NCBI GenBank assembly: GCA_963795385.1
Contig: CAWCHK010000008.1
Location: forward strand, 1-64,000
Length of the DNA stretch: 64,000 bases
Source: CAVURS01 sp963795385
Lineage (GTDB): Bacteria; Actinomycetota; Actinomycetes; Actinomycetales; CAVURS01
Direction: 5' to 3'
The position numbers and the translations under genes were made by a program. Shown here one piece after another: positions 9,069-20,283 of the stretch (position 1 is the first letter of the stretch; every line of letters starts with the position of its first letter). Under the pieces are notes generated by a model that did no database searches, was not told the DNA's origin, and saw only the letters and a list, made by a program, of their open reading frames with translations.

Positions 9069-10479
9069 CTAGGTGGGGTCATCCTCGGACGGTGGGTGCG
9101 CCGCCAGCCAGCGACGTTCCTTCCCCGACACCCGCGTCCGCCCATGTGCACGGTTCCCAGCGGCGCCTGGGAGTAGTTGAAGGCGTTGCGGTAGTCGTAG
9201 GCGGTGCCGTCCAGGCCGCCCAGCGACGCCAGGCCGAAGTTGTGCTCGATGAACGCCAGGATCGAGGCGAACGAGGCAACCGTGGGGTCGGTGTAGCCGG
9301 GCTTCGCGTACGGGCTGACGATCACCATCGGTACCCGTACCCCCAGACCGGCGGGCGGCTTGACGTGGTCGTAGAAGCAGCCGCAGTCGTCGTAGGTGAT
9401 GAAGATCGCGGTGCTCGCCAGAACGGGCCGTTCATGATCGGCTGACAGACGAGCCGATCCAGTTGTCGCCCAGGGCCATCGATCGGGTTGTGCTGGAGCG
9501 GGCGCCGTGCGGCATCACGATAGGCGACGGTCGGCAAGGCCGGTCCTGGCTACGTCGGGGACGCTGGACGACGGGACGAGGTGTTCCTGCAACTGGGTCG
9601 TGTACAGGCACTCGGCAAACGTCGGACAGATCGTCCAGCCGTACGCGCGGCCCGCCCGACCGTGCTGCGTCAGCCGCGTACATCCCCCACGTCCGGCCGG
9701 CCTGTTCGAGGCGATCCATGATCGTCGGCACCTACGGGACCTGTGCTTCGCGGTAGGGGCCGCTGCCGTCGGGCTCGGGGACGCATGACGGGACATGCTG
9801 GGTCTGCAGTCGGCGAGCCCCACGGCGCGTCATCCAAGCTGTCGCAGCCCCAGCCGGGACCGGCGGCGTGCCGGCGACATGGAACGGGTTGTCGCCGGTG
9901 AACCCGTCCAGCCGGCCCGCCACCAGCGTGATGTGGGCACCCCAGCTGGGGCTCGTGCCGATCTCGAACGTGTGATCCGAGATCACGTACTTCGTCGCCA
10001 GCGCCGCCAGGTTCGGGATCTGGCTGGGCTGGTACTGCTGGTAGCAGGCATACCCGCTGGCCTTGCTGCAGCCGCCGATCTGCTCCCAGCCGTCCATCTT
10101 GCCACCGTCGATGCCCAGCTTCTGGGCGTGGTTGGAGTGGCCGATGTTTGGCACAACGTCACGTCCCAGGCGCAGCGGGATGCTGGTGCCGTCGAGCAGC
10201 TTGCCGGTCTTGACCGCGTCACAGCCCGGGTGCTGCAGGCAGACCGCTCCCAGCGTCTCGTCGAAGGAGTGGTTCTCCTGGTAGATGATGACGATGTGTG
10301 TGATCGGCGAGGCTGTTGCTGCAGGAGAGGCCGCCGGCGACGAGATGACGGCCGACCGGGTGACAGCGGCTCCCGGTATCAGCGCGAGCAACACACCGCA
10401 GGTCGCCACGGCTGGGAGTAGCAATCGCCGCCGGCGATGGCTGCGAACCTCCCCGGTTGGTTCGAAGCTTCCTGCTCAC
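9069..10479 (-). CDS. Secreted phosphoesterase (alkaline phosphatase superfamily), frameshifted
   Basis: The N-terminus has a charged start, then a hydrophobic core (LLLPAVATCGVLLALIPGAA), which suggests export. The signature HIVIIYQENHSFDETLG carries the ENxSFD metal and nucleophile region of phosphoesterase family PF04185 (phospholipase C and acid phosphatase types). Further family segments are LAALATKYVISDHTFE, ITLVAGRLDGFTGDNP, MVIVSPYAKPGYTDP and ILAFIEHNFGLASLGG near the end. The middle (9330-9800) is badly frame-broken. The GTG at 10479 requires a slip near 10430; a TTG at 10424 is the other choice. The exact stop lies between 9017 and 9079. Confidence 0.78.
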
Positions 10480-10570
10480 TGCGAATACGTCCCATCAGGC
10501 ATACAGGCTGGACTCTTCTGGGGCGTCTGTCAAGCCCGTCCATGACGAGCGTCGCTGCGGGGCGCCGGAG

Positions 10571-11949
10571 CTAGACCGCGGCGAACTGCAGCGCCCGGCC
10601 GATGGGATCGGCCTGGACCAGGCGTACCTGCACCTCCGCGCCCAGCGGCGGCGGGGTGGGGGTGTGGAGCCTGGCGCGGATCGGCGGGTCGGGGATCGCG
10701 ATGTGCGACCCATGCGCGTCGTGGTCGAGCACGACCGCCGTGAACACGTCGCCGGCCCGGTGCTCGAGCAGTCGCGCCTCCATCTCGTCGACGACCGCCC
10801 GCTCGACGGCGCCGCTGCGCGCCTCGGCCGCGTCCATCACCGCCGGGCAGCGCGTCCAGCCGCTCGCGGTTGCCGTCGCCGACCAGCGCTCCAGCACGTA
10901 GCGGTCGCACAGCCGCCGCAGCGGGGCGGTGGTGTGCGCGTAGCAGGGCGGCCAGCCCTGCGTGCTCGCTGCCCGCCGGCGGCGTGCCCTCGAAGAACAG
11001 CGTAGCCGGCGCGGCCCATCACGCCGCGCGCCTCCTGCGAGCAGCACCGCATGGGCGGGCACGCGTGGGGTCGAGCCCGCCGATGAAGCGGGGGTACGTC
11101 ACGTCGTTGGGCCACGGTACGTGCAGCGCGGGCGCGGTGCGCCGCAGGCGGGCCAGCCGGTAGTCGTCGATCGCCGGTCATCGTGCGCAGCAGCCCCAAC
11201 CCGCCGGCGATCATCATCTCGCGCCGCCGCCATCCCGGTCAGCAGCGAGATCTCGGCGTTCCAGTCCTCGATCGCGTGGCGCTGCTCGAGCTCGAGCCGG
11301 TAGCCGGCCGGCTGCAGGTTGTCCGGCACCACCGTCTGGGCCGGCGTGTTCAGCAGGACGGCGCCGCGCTCGTCGGCCAGCCGCCGGCGCAGGGTGCCGA
11401 TCTCCTCGAGCAGCGGCACGTGGCCGTACCTGTAGGTGAGCTTGTGCGGCTGCGCACGATGGCGCGGTTGACCTGCGCGGCGATCTGCCGCCCGTCGGCG
11501 TCGAGGTCGACCTGGAACACGAACGCCGGCCGGTCTGACGTCGGGCAGCAGGCTGGCGGCGCCCTCGGAGATCGACGGGCGGGTAGAGCAGCGCCCGCGT
11601 GTCCGGGCAGTAGACGGTCTCGCCGCGCTTCCACGCCTCCGCCTCGACCGCGCCGCCTGCCGGCACCACGGCGCCGACGTCGGCGATCGCGTAGCGCACC
11701 CGGAACCCGTTGCCCAGCCGCTCCAGGTGCATCGCCTGGTCGAGGTCCATGCTCCCCGGCGGGTCGAGCGTCACGAACTCGATCGACCGCAGGTCCTCGC
11801 GGGCGTCAGGCCGGTAGGCGGCCTTCGCCGCCTCCGCCTCGACGTCGGGCGGGAAGTCGACGTTGACGCTCGAGCTGCTTGCGGATCCGCGCGAAGTCGG
11901 CCTGCAGCTGGAGCGGCGTTGCCGACTCGCGATGGTAGACGCCGGGCAC
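10571..11949 (-). CDS. RNB-domain exoribonuclease (RNase II/R type), frameshifted
   Basis: A 3'-5' exoribonuclease of about 460 residues. The catalytic start is clear: SIEFVTLDPPGSMDLDQAMH contains the metal-binding aspartates of RNase II/R. It is followed by YAIADVGAVVPAGGAVEAEA and WKRGETVYCPDTRALLYPP, then EGAASLLPDV across a slip. The protein is shorter than RNase R and lacks obvious cold-shock domains at the N-terminus. A short C-terminal region (VLEHRAGDVFTAVVLDHDAHG) looks like an S1-like barrel. It fits the compact actinobacterial RNB proteins. A GTG at 11949 is the likely start. It is co-directional with ilvC, 21 bp away. Confidence 0.78.
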
Positions 11950-11970
11950 GCTGCCGGACCCCGGCCGCGA

Positions 11971-12992
11971 TCAGTGGGCCGCTTCCGCCTTGTCGTCGGC
12001 CTGCGTCCAGGGCATCATCGACCGCAGCTGGGCGCCGACCTGCTCGATCTGGTGCTCGGCGGCACGCCGGCGCAGCGCCTGGAACTGCGGCCGGCCGGCC
12101 GCCTCCTCGCTGATCAGGTCGCGGGCGAACCGGCCCTCCTGGATCTCCCGGAGCTGGCGCGCGCATGTTGTCGCGCACGCGACTCGTCGACGATCTTCGG
12201 GCCGACGGTGAGGTCGCCGTACTCGGCGGTGTCCGAGATCGAGTAGCGCATCCGCGCCATGCCGCCCTCGTACATCAGGTCGACGATCAGCTTCAGCTCG
12301 TGCAGGCACTCGAAGTAGGCGATCTCGGGCTGGTAGCCGGCCTCGACCAGCGTCTCGAAGCCGAGCTGGACGAGCCGGGTGGTGCCGCCGCAGAGCACGG
12401 CCTGCTCGCCGAACAGGTCGGTCTCGGTCTCCTCGCGGAACGTGGTCTCGATCAGCCCGCCGCGGGCGCAGCCGATGCCGTGGCCGTAGGCGAGGGCGAT
12501 CTGGCGCGCGTTGCCGGTCGCGTCCTGGTGGACGGCGATCAGCCCGGGGACGCCGATGCCCTGGGTGTACTGCCGGCGGACGAGGTGCCCTGGGCCCTTG
12601 GGCGCGATCATCGCGACGTCGATGTCGGTCGCCGGGGCGATCTGCCCGAAGTGGATGTTGAACCCGTGCGCGAACATCAGCATCGAGCCGGGGCGGAGGT
12701 TCGGCGCGATCTCGTCGCGGTAGAGCGACGCCTGGATGTGGTCGGGCACCAGCACCATGACCACGTCTGCCTGCGCGGTTGCGTCGGCAACCGAGGCAAC
12801 GGGGAGGCCGTCGGCCTCCGCCGTCCGCCATGCACGCGAGTCCGGCCGCGCCCCGACCACGACCGAGTTCCCGGAGTCGTGGTTGTTCAGCGCGTGGGCG
12901 TGCCCCTGGCTGCCATAGCCGATCACGGCGATCGTCTTGCCCGACAGGGCCGCGGGATCGCAATCGGACTCGTAGTAGATCGTTGCACTCAT
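11971..12992 (-). CDS. ilvC: Ketol-acid reductoisomerase (NADP+), one frameshift
   Basis: IlvC rearranges and reduces acetolactate in valine/isoleucine synthesis. It is a class I enzyme of about 340 residues. Visible motifs are VIGYGSQGHAHALNNHDSG (NADPH binding), MIAPKGPGHLVRRQY (metal site) and YFECLHELKLIVDLMYEGG, with catalytic Glu and His. One slip near 12165-12180 moves the C-terminal 60 residues (LREIQEGRFARDLISEE) into another frame. Its ATG overlaps the ilvN stop by 4 bases (ATGA). Confidence 0.93.
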
Positions 12993-13516
12993 GCCACAAC
13001 CCTCATTCGTGTTCGTTTGCCAAGTGATCCGTCGCGGTCGAGCGCGATCCTGCCGGTGCGCACCAGCTCGCGGACGCCGTACGGCTCCAACAGCTCCTCC
13101 AGCGCCTGCAGCCGGTCTGGGCTGGCGACGCAGGAGAACGTTACGGCCTCGGGCCCAACGTCCACGACCTTCGCCTCGAACACCTCCGCCAGCCCGATGA
13201 TCTCCGGCCGCCGCTCGGGTCGCTGAGGACCTTGATCATCAGCAGCTCGAGCTCGACCGCCGTCGGCCCCAGCTCCTGCACCTTGAGCACGTCGATCAGC
13301 TTGTAGAGCTGCTTGATCACCTGGTCGACCGAGTGCTGCGCGCAGTCGACGCGGATCGTGATCCGGCTCTGCGTCGGATCCTGGGTGGGGCCGACGGCGA
13401 GCGACTCGATGTTGAACCCGCGGCGGGCGAACAGGCCGGCGCAACCCGCGTCAGAACGCCCGGCCGGTTCTCGACCTGCACGCGACAGCGTGTGATGCGT
13501 GTGCTGCACTGCTCAT
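12989..13516 (-). CDS. ilvN: Acetolactate synthase regulatory (small) subunit, frameshifted
   Basis: The valine-sensing ACT-domain partner of IlvB, about 170 residues. The ACT domain reads VQVENRPGVLTRV, then GLFARRGFNIESLAVGPTQD, with slips near 13450-13490. IRVDCAQHSVDQVIKQLYKL and LELLMIKVLSDPS follow, and a slip near 13205 leads into EIIGLAEVFEAKVVDV in the C-terminal domain. The start ATG at 13516 overlaps the ilvB stop (TGATG), a sign of coupling between the two subunits. Confidence 0.9.
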
Positions 13517-15267
13517 CAGACCCCTTCCTCGACCCAGGCGTTGTCGTCCTCGGCCCACTCCGGGGCGTCGATCATGTCAGCGCTCGCCGCCGCCGGCCGG
13601 CACCATCGGGTAGACCTTCTCCTCGTGGTCGACGCGGGCGTCGATCACGGCCGGGCCGCCGGCCGCCAGCGCCGCCTCGATCGCCTGCGTCGACCTCGTC
13701 CTCGGTCTCGCAGCGGAACGCCGGCGATGCCGAAGGCCTCGGCCAGCTTCACGTAGTCGGGCAGGTCGACCTCGAGCAGCGTCTCCGAGAACCGCTCGCC
13801 GTGGAACAGCTCCTGCCACTGGCGCACCATCCCCAGCCAGCCGTTGTTGACGACCACGTGGATGGCGCCGATGCCGTACATCTTGGCGGTGGCCAGCTCC
13901 TGCATCGTCATCTGGAAGCAGCCGTCGCCGTCGATGTTGATGACGGTGGCGTCGGGCCGGCCGACCTTGGCGCCGATCGCTGCCGGAACGCCGAAGCCCA
14001 TCGTGCCGGCGCCGCCCGACGTCAGCCAGTGCCGGGGCCGGTCGATCTCCAGGTACTGCGCCGCCCACATCTGGTGCTGGCCGACGCCGGTCGTCCAGAT
14101 CACCTCGCGGTCGCGGGTCAGGTCGCGCAGCCGCTCGATCACGTACTCCGGCTTCAGCGGGCCGCTGCGCCGGTAGCGGAACGGGTATTCGCGCCTGCCA
14201 GCCCTGCACCGTCGCAAGCCACTCGGCCGCCTTCGGCGCGGCCGCCGTTGGCGCGCGATTGCATCGCCTCGGTCAGCTTGGGCACGATCTGCTCGATGGT
14301 TCCGACGATCGGGATGTCGGCCTCGCGGTTCTTCCCGATCTCGGCCGGGTCGACGTCCATGTGGATGACCCGGGCGCCGGGCGCAAACGCGTCCAGCTTG
14401 CCGGTCACGCGATCGTCGAAGCGGGCGCCGCAGGCGATCAGCAGGTCGCACCTGTTCATCGCCCAGTTGGCGGCGCGCGAGCCGTGCATGCCGGGCAGGC
14501 CGATGCACTGGGGGTGGCTGTCGGGTACGACGCCCTTCGCCATCAGCGTGGTCACCACCGGGAGCTGGGCCGCCTCGGCCAGGGCGATCAGGTCGGCGGG
14601 ATCGCAGTTGATCGCGCCGCCGCCCACGTACAGGGTCGGCCGCTCGGCCGCCAGGATCGCCTCCGCCGCGGTGATGATCTGGCGCGGGTGGCCGTGCCGC
14701 GAGGGCTTGTAGCCGGGGATGTCGACCTGGCGTCGGGTAGCTGAACTCGAACTCGCTCAGCTGCAGGTCCTTGGGGATGTCGATGAGCACGGGGCCGGGC
14801 CTCCCGCTGCGGGCGATGTGGAACGCCTCCTTGAAGATCTGCGGGATGTCCTCGACGGCGGAAACGAGCCAGGAGTGCTTGACGATCGGCATCGTGATGC
14901 CCTGGATGTCCGCCTCCTGGAACGCGTCGGTGCCGATCAGGTGCGTCGGCACCTGGCCGGTGATGCAGACGATCGGCGTCGAGTCCAGGTAGGCGTCGGC
15001 GATCGGCGTCACCAGGTTGGTCGCGCCGGGGCCGGACGTGGCGATCGCCACGCCGACCTTGCCGGTCGCCCGCGCGTAGCCCTGGGCCATGTGCCCGGCG
15101 CCCTGCTCGTGGCGCACCAGGTAGTGGCGGATCGTGTGGTCGCACGCCGCCCACGCGTCGTACAGCGGCAGGATGGCGCCGCCCGGCAGGCCGAACACGT
15201 CGGTCACGCCCTCGGCCTCGAGGCAGCGGATGACCGCCTCGGCGCCGGACATGCGCTGGCTAGCCAC
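13516..15267 (-). CDS. ilvB: Acetolactate synthase catalytic (large) subunit, frameshifted
   Basis: A thiamine-diphosphate enzyme that condenses pyruvate in branched-chain amino acid synthesis, about 580 residues. The N-terminal PYR domain has FGLPGGAILPLYDA and RHEQGAGHMAQGYARATG with the catalytic Glu. The PP domain has GTMGFGVPAAIGAKVG and the Mg-TPP motif GDGCFQMTMQELATA ending in VVVNN. The central FAD/Rossmann-like domain is scrambled between about 14,190 and 14,730 by several slips. A GTG at 15267 or an ATG at 15252 may start it; it overlaps the leuB end by 8 bases. Confidence 0.92.
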
Positions 15268-16345
15268 GGGCGATCACCTCACGATAAGGGTTTGCGGCGA
15301 ACTCCCCGCCGCCGCTGGAGTGATGGGACAGCGCCTCGCAGACGGCCTGGCCGACCTCCCAGGTCGCGTACGCGCGGCCGCCGGATACCTGGTCGGCTGT
15401 GGCGTAGCCCTGGGACATGACCTCGTCGACGGCCGCCGTGATCGCCCGGCCGATGTCGCGGCGACCGAGGCCGTACGTGAACATCATCGCCACCGAGAGG
15501 ATCATCGCGATCGGGTTGGCCTCGCCCTGCCCGGCGATGTCGGGGGCCGAGCCGTGCACCGGCTCGAAGATCCCGGGCGCCTCCTTGCCCAGCGAGGCTG
15601 ACGGCGCCAGCCCGAGGCCGCCGCCGACGGCCGCGGCCAGGTCGGACAGGATGTCGCCGAACAGGTTCTCGGTCAGGATCACGTCGTAGGCCTGCGGCTT
15701 GGTCGCGAGGTTCATCGCGAACGAGTCGACCAGCTCGTGGTGCAGGGTGATCTCCTCGAACTCGCTCTGCTGCAGCTCGGTGACGACGCGGCGCCACAGC
15801 TTGGAGGTGGAGAGCACGTTTGCCTTGTCCACCGAGACAACGCGTCCCTTTCGGCGGCGGGCCAGTCGGAAGGCCCAGCGGGCGACCCGCTCGATCTGCT
15901 CGCGGGTGTAGGTGCAGGTGTCGGACGCCGAGTCCTCGGACAGCTCCTTGGCGCCGAAGTAGAGGCCGCCGGTCAGCTCCCGGACGACGATCAGGTCGAT
16001 GTCGGCGTGGCGCACCGGCCTCAGGTTGGCGAACGCGTCGAGCTCCTTGCGAAGCCCCAGCAGCCCTTCCTCGGGGCGACGCGGCGCGGAGTCCCAGCGG
16101 GGGCCGCCGACCGCGCCCAGCAGCACCGCGTCGGACGCCTTCACCGCCGCCCGCACGTGGCTCGGGAACGGCTCGCCGTAACGGTCGATCGCCTCGCCGC
16201 CGAACGGGAGATGGACCTGGCGCACGCGGATGCCGAACAGCTGGGAGGCGCCGTCGATCACGCGCCCCGCCTCGGCCATCACTTCGGGCCCGATGCCGTC
16301 GCCGGCAAGGCAGGCGACGATCGGAATTGGTCTTGTGCTTGTCAT
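15260..16345 (-). CDS. leuB: 3-isopropylmalate dehydrogenase
   Basis: LeuB oxidatively decarboxylates 3-isopropylmalate with NAD+. It is one of the few long genes here with no frame break, at 361 residues. It has the opening PIVACLAGDGIGPEVMAEA, the metal and substrate segments VDSFAMNLATKPQAYDVI and ENLFGDILSDLAAAV, and the NAD loop PVHGSAPDIAGQGEANPIAM. I chose the ATG at 16345 because GGAG lies 5 nt upstream. An in-frame ATG 11 codons earlier (16378) lacks such a site. The order leuA-leuB-ilvB-ilvN-ilvC with small gaps indicates one operon. Confidence 0.93.
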   Translation of the reverse strand: MTSTRPIPIVACLAGDGIGPEVMAEAGRVIDGASQLFGIRVRQVHLPFGGEAIDRYGEPFPSHVRAAVKASDAVLLGAVGGPRWDSAPRRPEEGLLGLRKELDAFANLRPVRHADIDLIVVRELTGGLYFGAKELSEDSASDTCTYTREQIERVARWAFRLARRRKGRVVSVDKANVLSTSKLWRRVVTELQQSEFEEITLHHELVDSFAMNLATKPQAYDVILTENLFGDILSDLAAAVGGGLGLAPSASLGKEAPGIFEPVHGSAPDIAGQGEANPIAMILSVAMMFTYGLGRRDIGRAITAAVDEVMSQGYATADQVSGGRAYATWEVGQAVCEALSHHSSGGGEFAANPYREVIARG

Positions 16346-16382
16346 GTCCTCTCCAGCCTGTTCGGTCGTGCGAGTCATTTCA

Positions 16383-17927
<1,545 letters not shown>

Positions 17928-17995
17928 GCGGCAAACCCTCCTGGCAGTGAGGGGAAGAGGACGCACCTCTCCCGTGGTTCTTCTCGTGTGCGTGT

Positions 17996-18009
17996 GCGCC
18001 GGTCGGCGC
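17996..18009 (-). repeat. Small GC hairpin between the leader ORF and leuA
   Basis: GCGCC-GGTC-GGCGC is a 5-bp stem located about 20 nt after the leader stop codon on the minus strand. It has no U-run. It may be one arm of an attenuation structure. Confidence 0.25.
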
Positions 18010-18029
18010 GTGTGCAAAGTCCAGTCGCC

Positions 18030-18152
18030 CTAGCGGGCGAGGAGCACGAGAAGAGCGAGGAGCGAAAGCGCGAACCCGGACAGGAGCCCGACAGGACGCC
18101 CGCTCAGCGATGAGCGGGCAGGGATCTCCTTGGCAATCGCGCGGCTCGGCAT
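18030..18152 (-). CDS. Leucine-rich leader peptide candidate (leuL-like)
   Basis: A 40-codon ORF, too short for most gene callers, located 100 bp upstream of leuA on the same strand. It begins MPSRAIAKEIP and ends LSLLALLVLLAR followed by TAG. Twelve of the last 25 residues are leucine, encoded by CTC, CTT and CTG. Dense leucine codons just before a stop, in front of the leucine operon, are the mark of ribosome-mediated attenuation. A 9-bp perfect inverted repeat (18098-18119) lies in its first half and a small hairpin follows the stop. The alternative is a tiny one-helix membrane protein, since the second half is also a plausible transmembrane helix. Confidence 0.5.
   Translation of the reverse strand: MPSRAIAKEIPARSSLSGRPVGLLSGFALSLLALLVLLAR
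18098..18119. repeat. Perfect 9-bp inverted repeat inside the leucine leader
   Basis: GCCCGCTCA-gcga-TGAGCGGGC is a stem of nine pairs with a 4-nt loop. It has no U-tract on either strand, so it is not a standard intrinsic terminator. Its place inside the leader ORF suggests an RNA pause or anti-terminator element, or an operator. Confidence 0.4.
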
Positions 18153-18285
18153 GGTGCGCACAGGATAGGCGGCGCCAGGCCGCTCGTCAAACCGGATCTG
18201 CGCGGCACGGGCGGGCCGGCCGGCTGGGCGTCTGCGGTGTTGGCGGCGCTGACCGCAATATGGTACACAAGTACTGCATCGCGTC

Positions 18286-18291
18286 TATAGT
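18286..18291 (+). promoter_or_regulatory. Candidate -10 box for the small basic protein
   Basis: TATAGT lies 40 bp before the ATG at 18332, with GTACACAAGTAC (two GTAC half-sites) at about -35. The gap between this promoter and the leuA leader forms a divergent regulatory region. Confidence 0.35.
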
Positions 18292-18331
18292 TTCCGCGGC
18301 GCTCCCCACACATACAACAACGAGGTGTCGC

Positions 18332-18743
18332 ATGCCCCGCTCTGGTGAGATAGGTGAGCAGATCTTCGAGCAGGTCGAGAAGTTGGTCGCCGGCGGAATG
18401 AATCGGTCCGAGGCTTTCGCGAAGATCTCCGCTGATACGGGACGCCGTGCGGGCACCGTCGCAGCGAATTACTATCGAGTTGCACGCAAGCGCGCAGGTG
18501 GTTCGCTGCGCAAGCCGCGCACGGCCGCCCGGCGCACGACGCGCACGCGCCGCGCCGCATCGACCAACGGCCGCCGCCGCGCGCCCGCCGCGACCGCAGC
18601 GCTCGGGCTCGCAGGACATCGACGCTCTGACGGCGTCAGTGGTATCGAGTATTCAGGCGCTCGCCGACGCGGTGAAGAGCCAGGCCGCCGAGGTGAAGGA
18701 TCTGCGCGAGCGCCTCGACGGCGTCCGGCGATCGCTCGGCTAG
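18332..18743 (+). CDS. Small basic DNA-binding-like protein, frameshifted
   Basis: About 137 residues in three parts. Residues 1-50 are helical and look like a helix-turn-helix (GEIGEQIFEQVEKLVAGGMN, then SEAFAKISADTGRRAGTVAA with NYYRVARKR). Residues 50-95 are very rich in Arg and Ala. The last 40 residues (IDALTASVVSSIQALADAVK, then LRERLDGVRRSLG) look like a coiled coil. One slip near 18,600 separates the basic tail from the coiled coil. The layout fits a nucleoid-associated protein that binds DNA and multimerises. I know no named family for it. A GAGGTG sequence stands 6 nt before the ATG. Confidence 0.6.
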
Positions 18744-18805
18744 CACTCACGCGTTAGACCGCGAACGCGACGGCACTCAGATGTAACGCCCGACTCGCAG
18801 TGACG

Positions 18806-20260
18806 TCAGACCGGCGTTGCGCGCCCGTCGCGGTGCGTCTCCTGGAGCGCATGCGCGCGCAGGGCCATCCACAACTCCAGCCGGTCGCGGGCGTCGGTCA
18901 GGCTGCGGCCGGTCAGCTGCTCGATCTGGCGCATCCGGTAGCGCAGCGTGTGGCGGTGCACGTGCAGCTCGGCGGCGGCGTCGGCCCAGCGGCCGTTGGC
19001 CTCGATGAACGCCTGCAGCGACTCGACGAGGGCCGAGCCGTGGTCGCGGTCGTGCGCAACCAGCGGCCCGAGCAGCGTCTCGCAGTACAGCTCCACGCCG
19101 CGCTCGCCGTGGAGTGCGAGCAGCAGCTGGATCGAGCCCAGGTCGCGCCAGGTCGCCAGCGCCGGGTGGCCGTTGCCCGGCCGGGCAATCGTCGCGTACA
19201 GCGCCTCGTCGTATGACGCGGTGCAGCTCCGACGGGCTGACGCGCACTCTGCCGACGCCGCCGGCGGCGGCGCCGGTCTCGTCCAGCAGGCGCACGGCGC
19301 CCCTGCCTCGGCGGCATCGTCATCGGTCGCCTCGATCAGCACCGCGACGCCGCCGTCTCGCGCTCCGGCCGGCCCGAAGCGCCCTGCGTCCTCGAGCAGC
19401 TCGGCCAGCTGCCGGGCACCGGCGCTGCGCCGGGCGCAGCAGCGCGAAGCTGAGCGGTAGCTCGCCCGGCAAAGCCGAAGGCGGCCAGCTTCGCGGCGCA
19501 GCTCCCGCTCGCCGATCTCGCCCGACAGCACCGACTCGACCAGGTCGCCGGCCAGCCGCTGCTCCGCTTCCGTCACCGCTCGCCGCTTCAGCAGCTCGAC
19601 CGCGAGCACCGTGCGGACGTGGTGGAGGAGCTGGCGGTCGCACCGCTCGCCGGGCTGGCGCCAGCAGCTCCGCCTCGACCTGCGAGCCGGTGACCAGAGG
19701 CAGCCGGATCGACGCCCGGGTCGCCGGGCTGGATCTCGGCCGTCGCGCGCAAGCACCCGTCCGCCGGCGTCGCGCAGGCACAGCGCGCTGCCGGCGACAC
19801 GGCCATCTCGGCCAGCATGCCGTCAAGCCCGCGGTCGTCGAGCACCAGATGCGGTCAGGCTCTCGATCGCCTGCACCCGGCGCATCGACCAGGGCCGCGA
19901 AGACCGCCTCGCTGATCGCGATGAACGGCACCTCGTAGGGGATCGTGAACAGCGGGAAGCCGAGCGCTGCTCCGCCTCGTCCAGCGACGGCCCGGCCGGC
20001 GCCTCGTCGAACCCGAAGCCGAGCCCCAGGCCCAGTGCCGGCAGCCCGTGCTGCGGCCAGCCGCGCGACGAACCCGGCCGGGTCGCGCTGCAGCGGCTGC
20101 CCTGTGGTCAGCAGCAGCTCGCCGCCCCGCAGCCACGGCGTCGGGTCGTCCAGCTCGCTGGTGTGCACCCAGCGCACCGGATGCGTGCAGCCGCCGGCAC
20201 CCGCCTGCAGCGTGAGGTCGAGCCCAGTCTCGTCGCCAGGATGTCGGCGACGGTCAGCAT
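18806..20260 (-). CDS. PucR-family transcriptional regulator, frameshifted
   Basis: A regulator of about 480 residues. The N-terminal PucR domain starts MLTVADILATRLG and continues in another frame as VRWVHTSELDDPTPWLRGGE with LLLTTGQPL. The C-terminal helix-turn-helix is typical: LEVHRHTLRYRMRQIEQL-like, then TGRSLTDARDRLELWMALRA. A middle GGDEF-like region (LLLALHGERGVELYCETLLG) links them. There are at least ten frame slips. PucR proteins control purine, amino-acid or polyamine catabolism and often sit beside their targets. Here the neighbours are two class III aminotransferases and a polyamine-type transporter, so it probably senses an amine or omega-amino acid. Confidence 0.8.
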
Positions 20261-20283
20261 CGGTGCCGAGCGTCCCGCGTTGG

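Noticed and set aside
17928..18029. T-box leader upstream of leuA
   Set aside because: The AGGGUGGNACCGCG-type core is not present; leader-peptide attenuation explains the visible features better.
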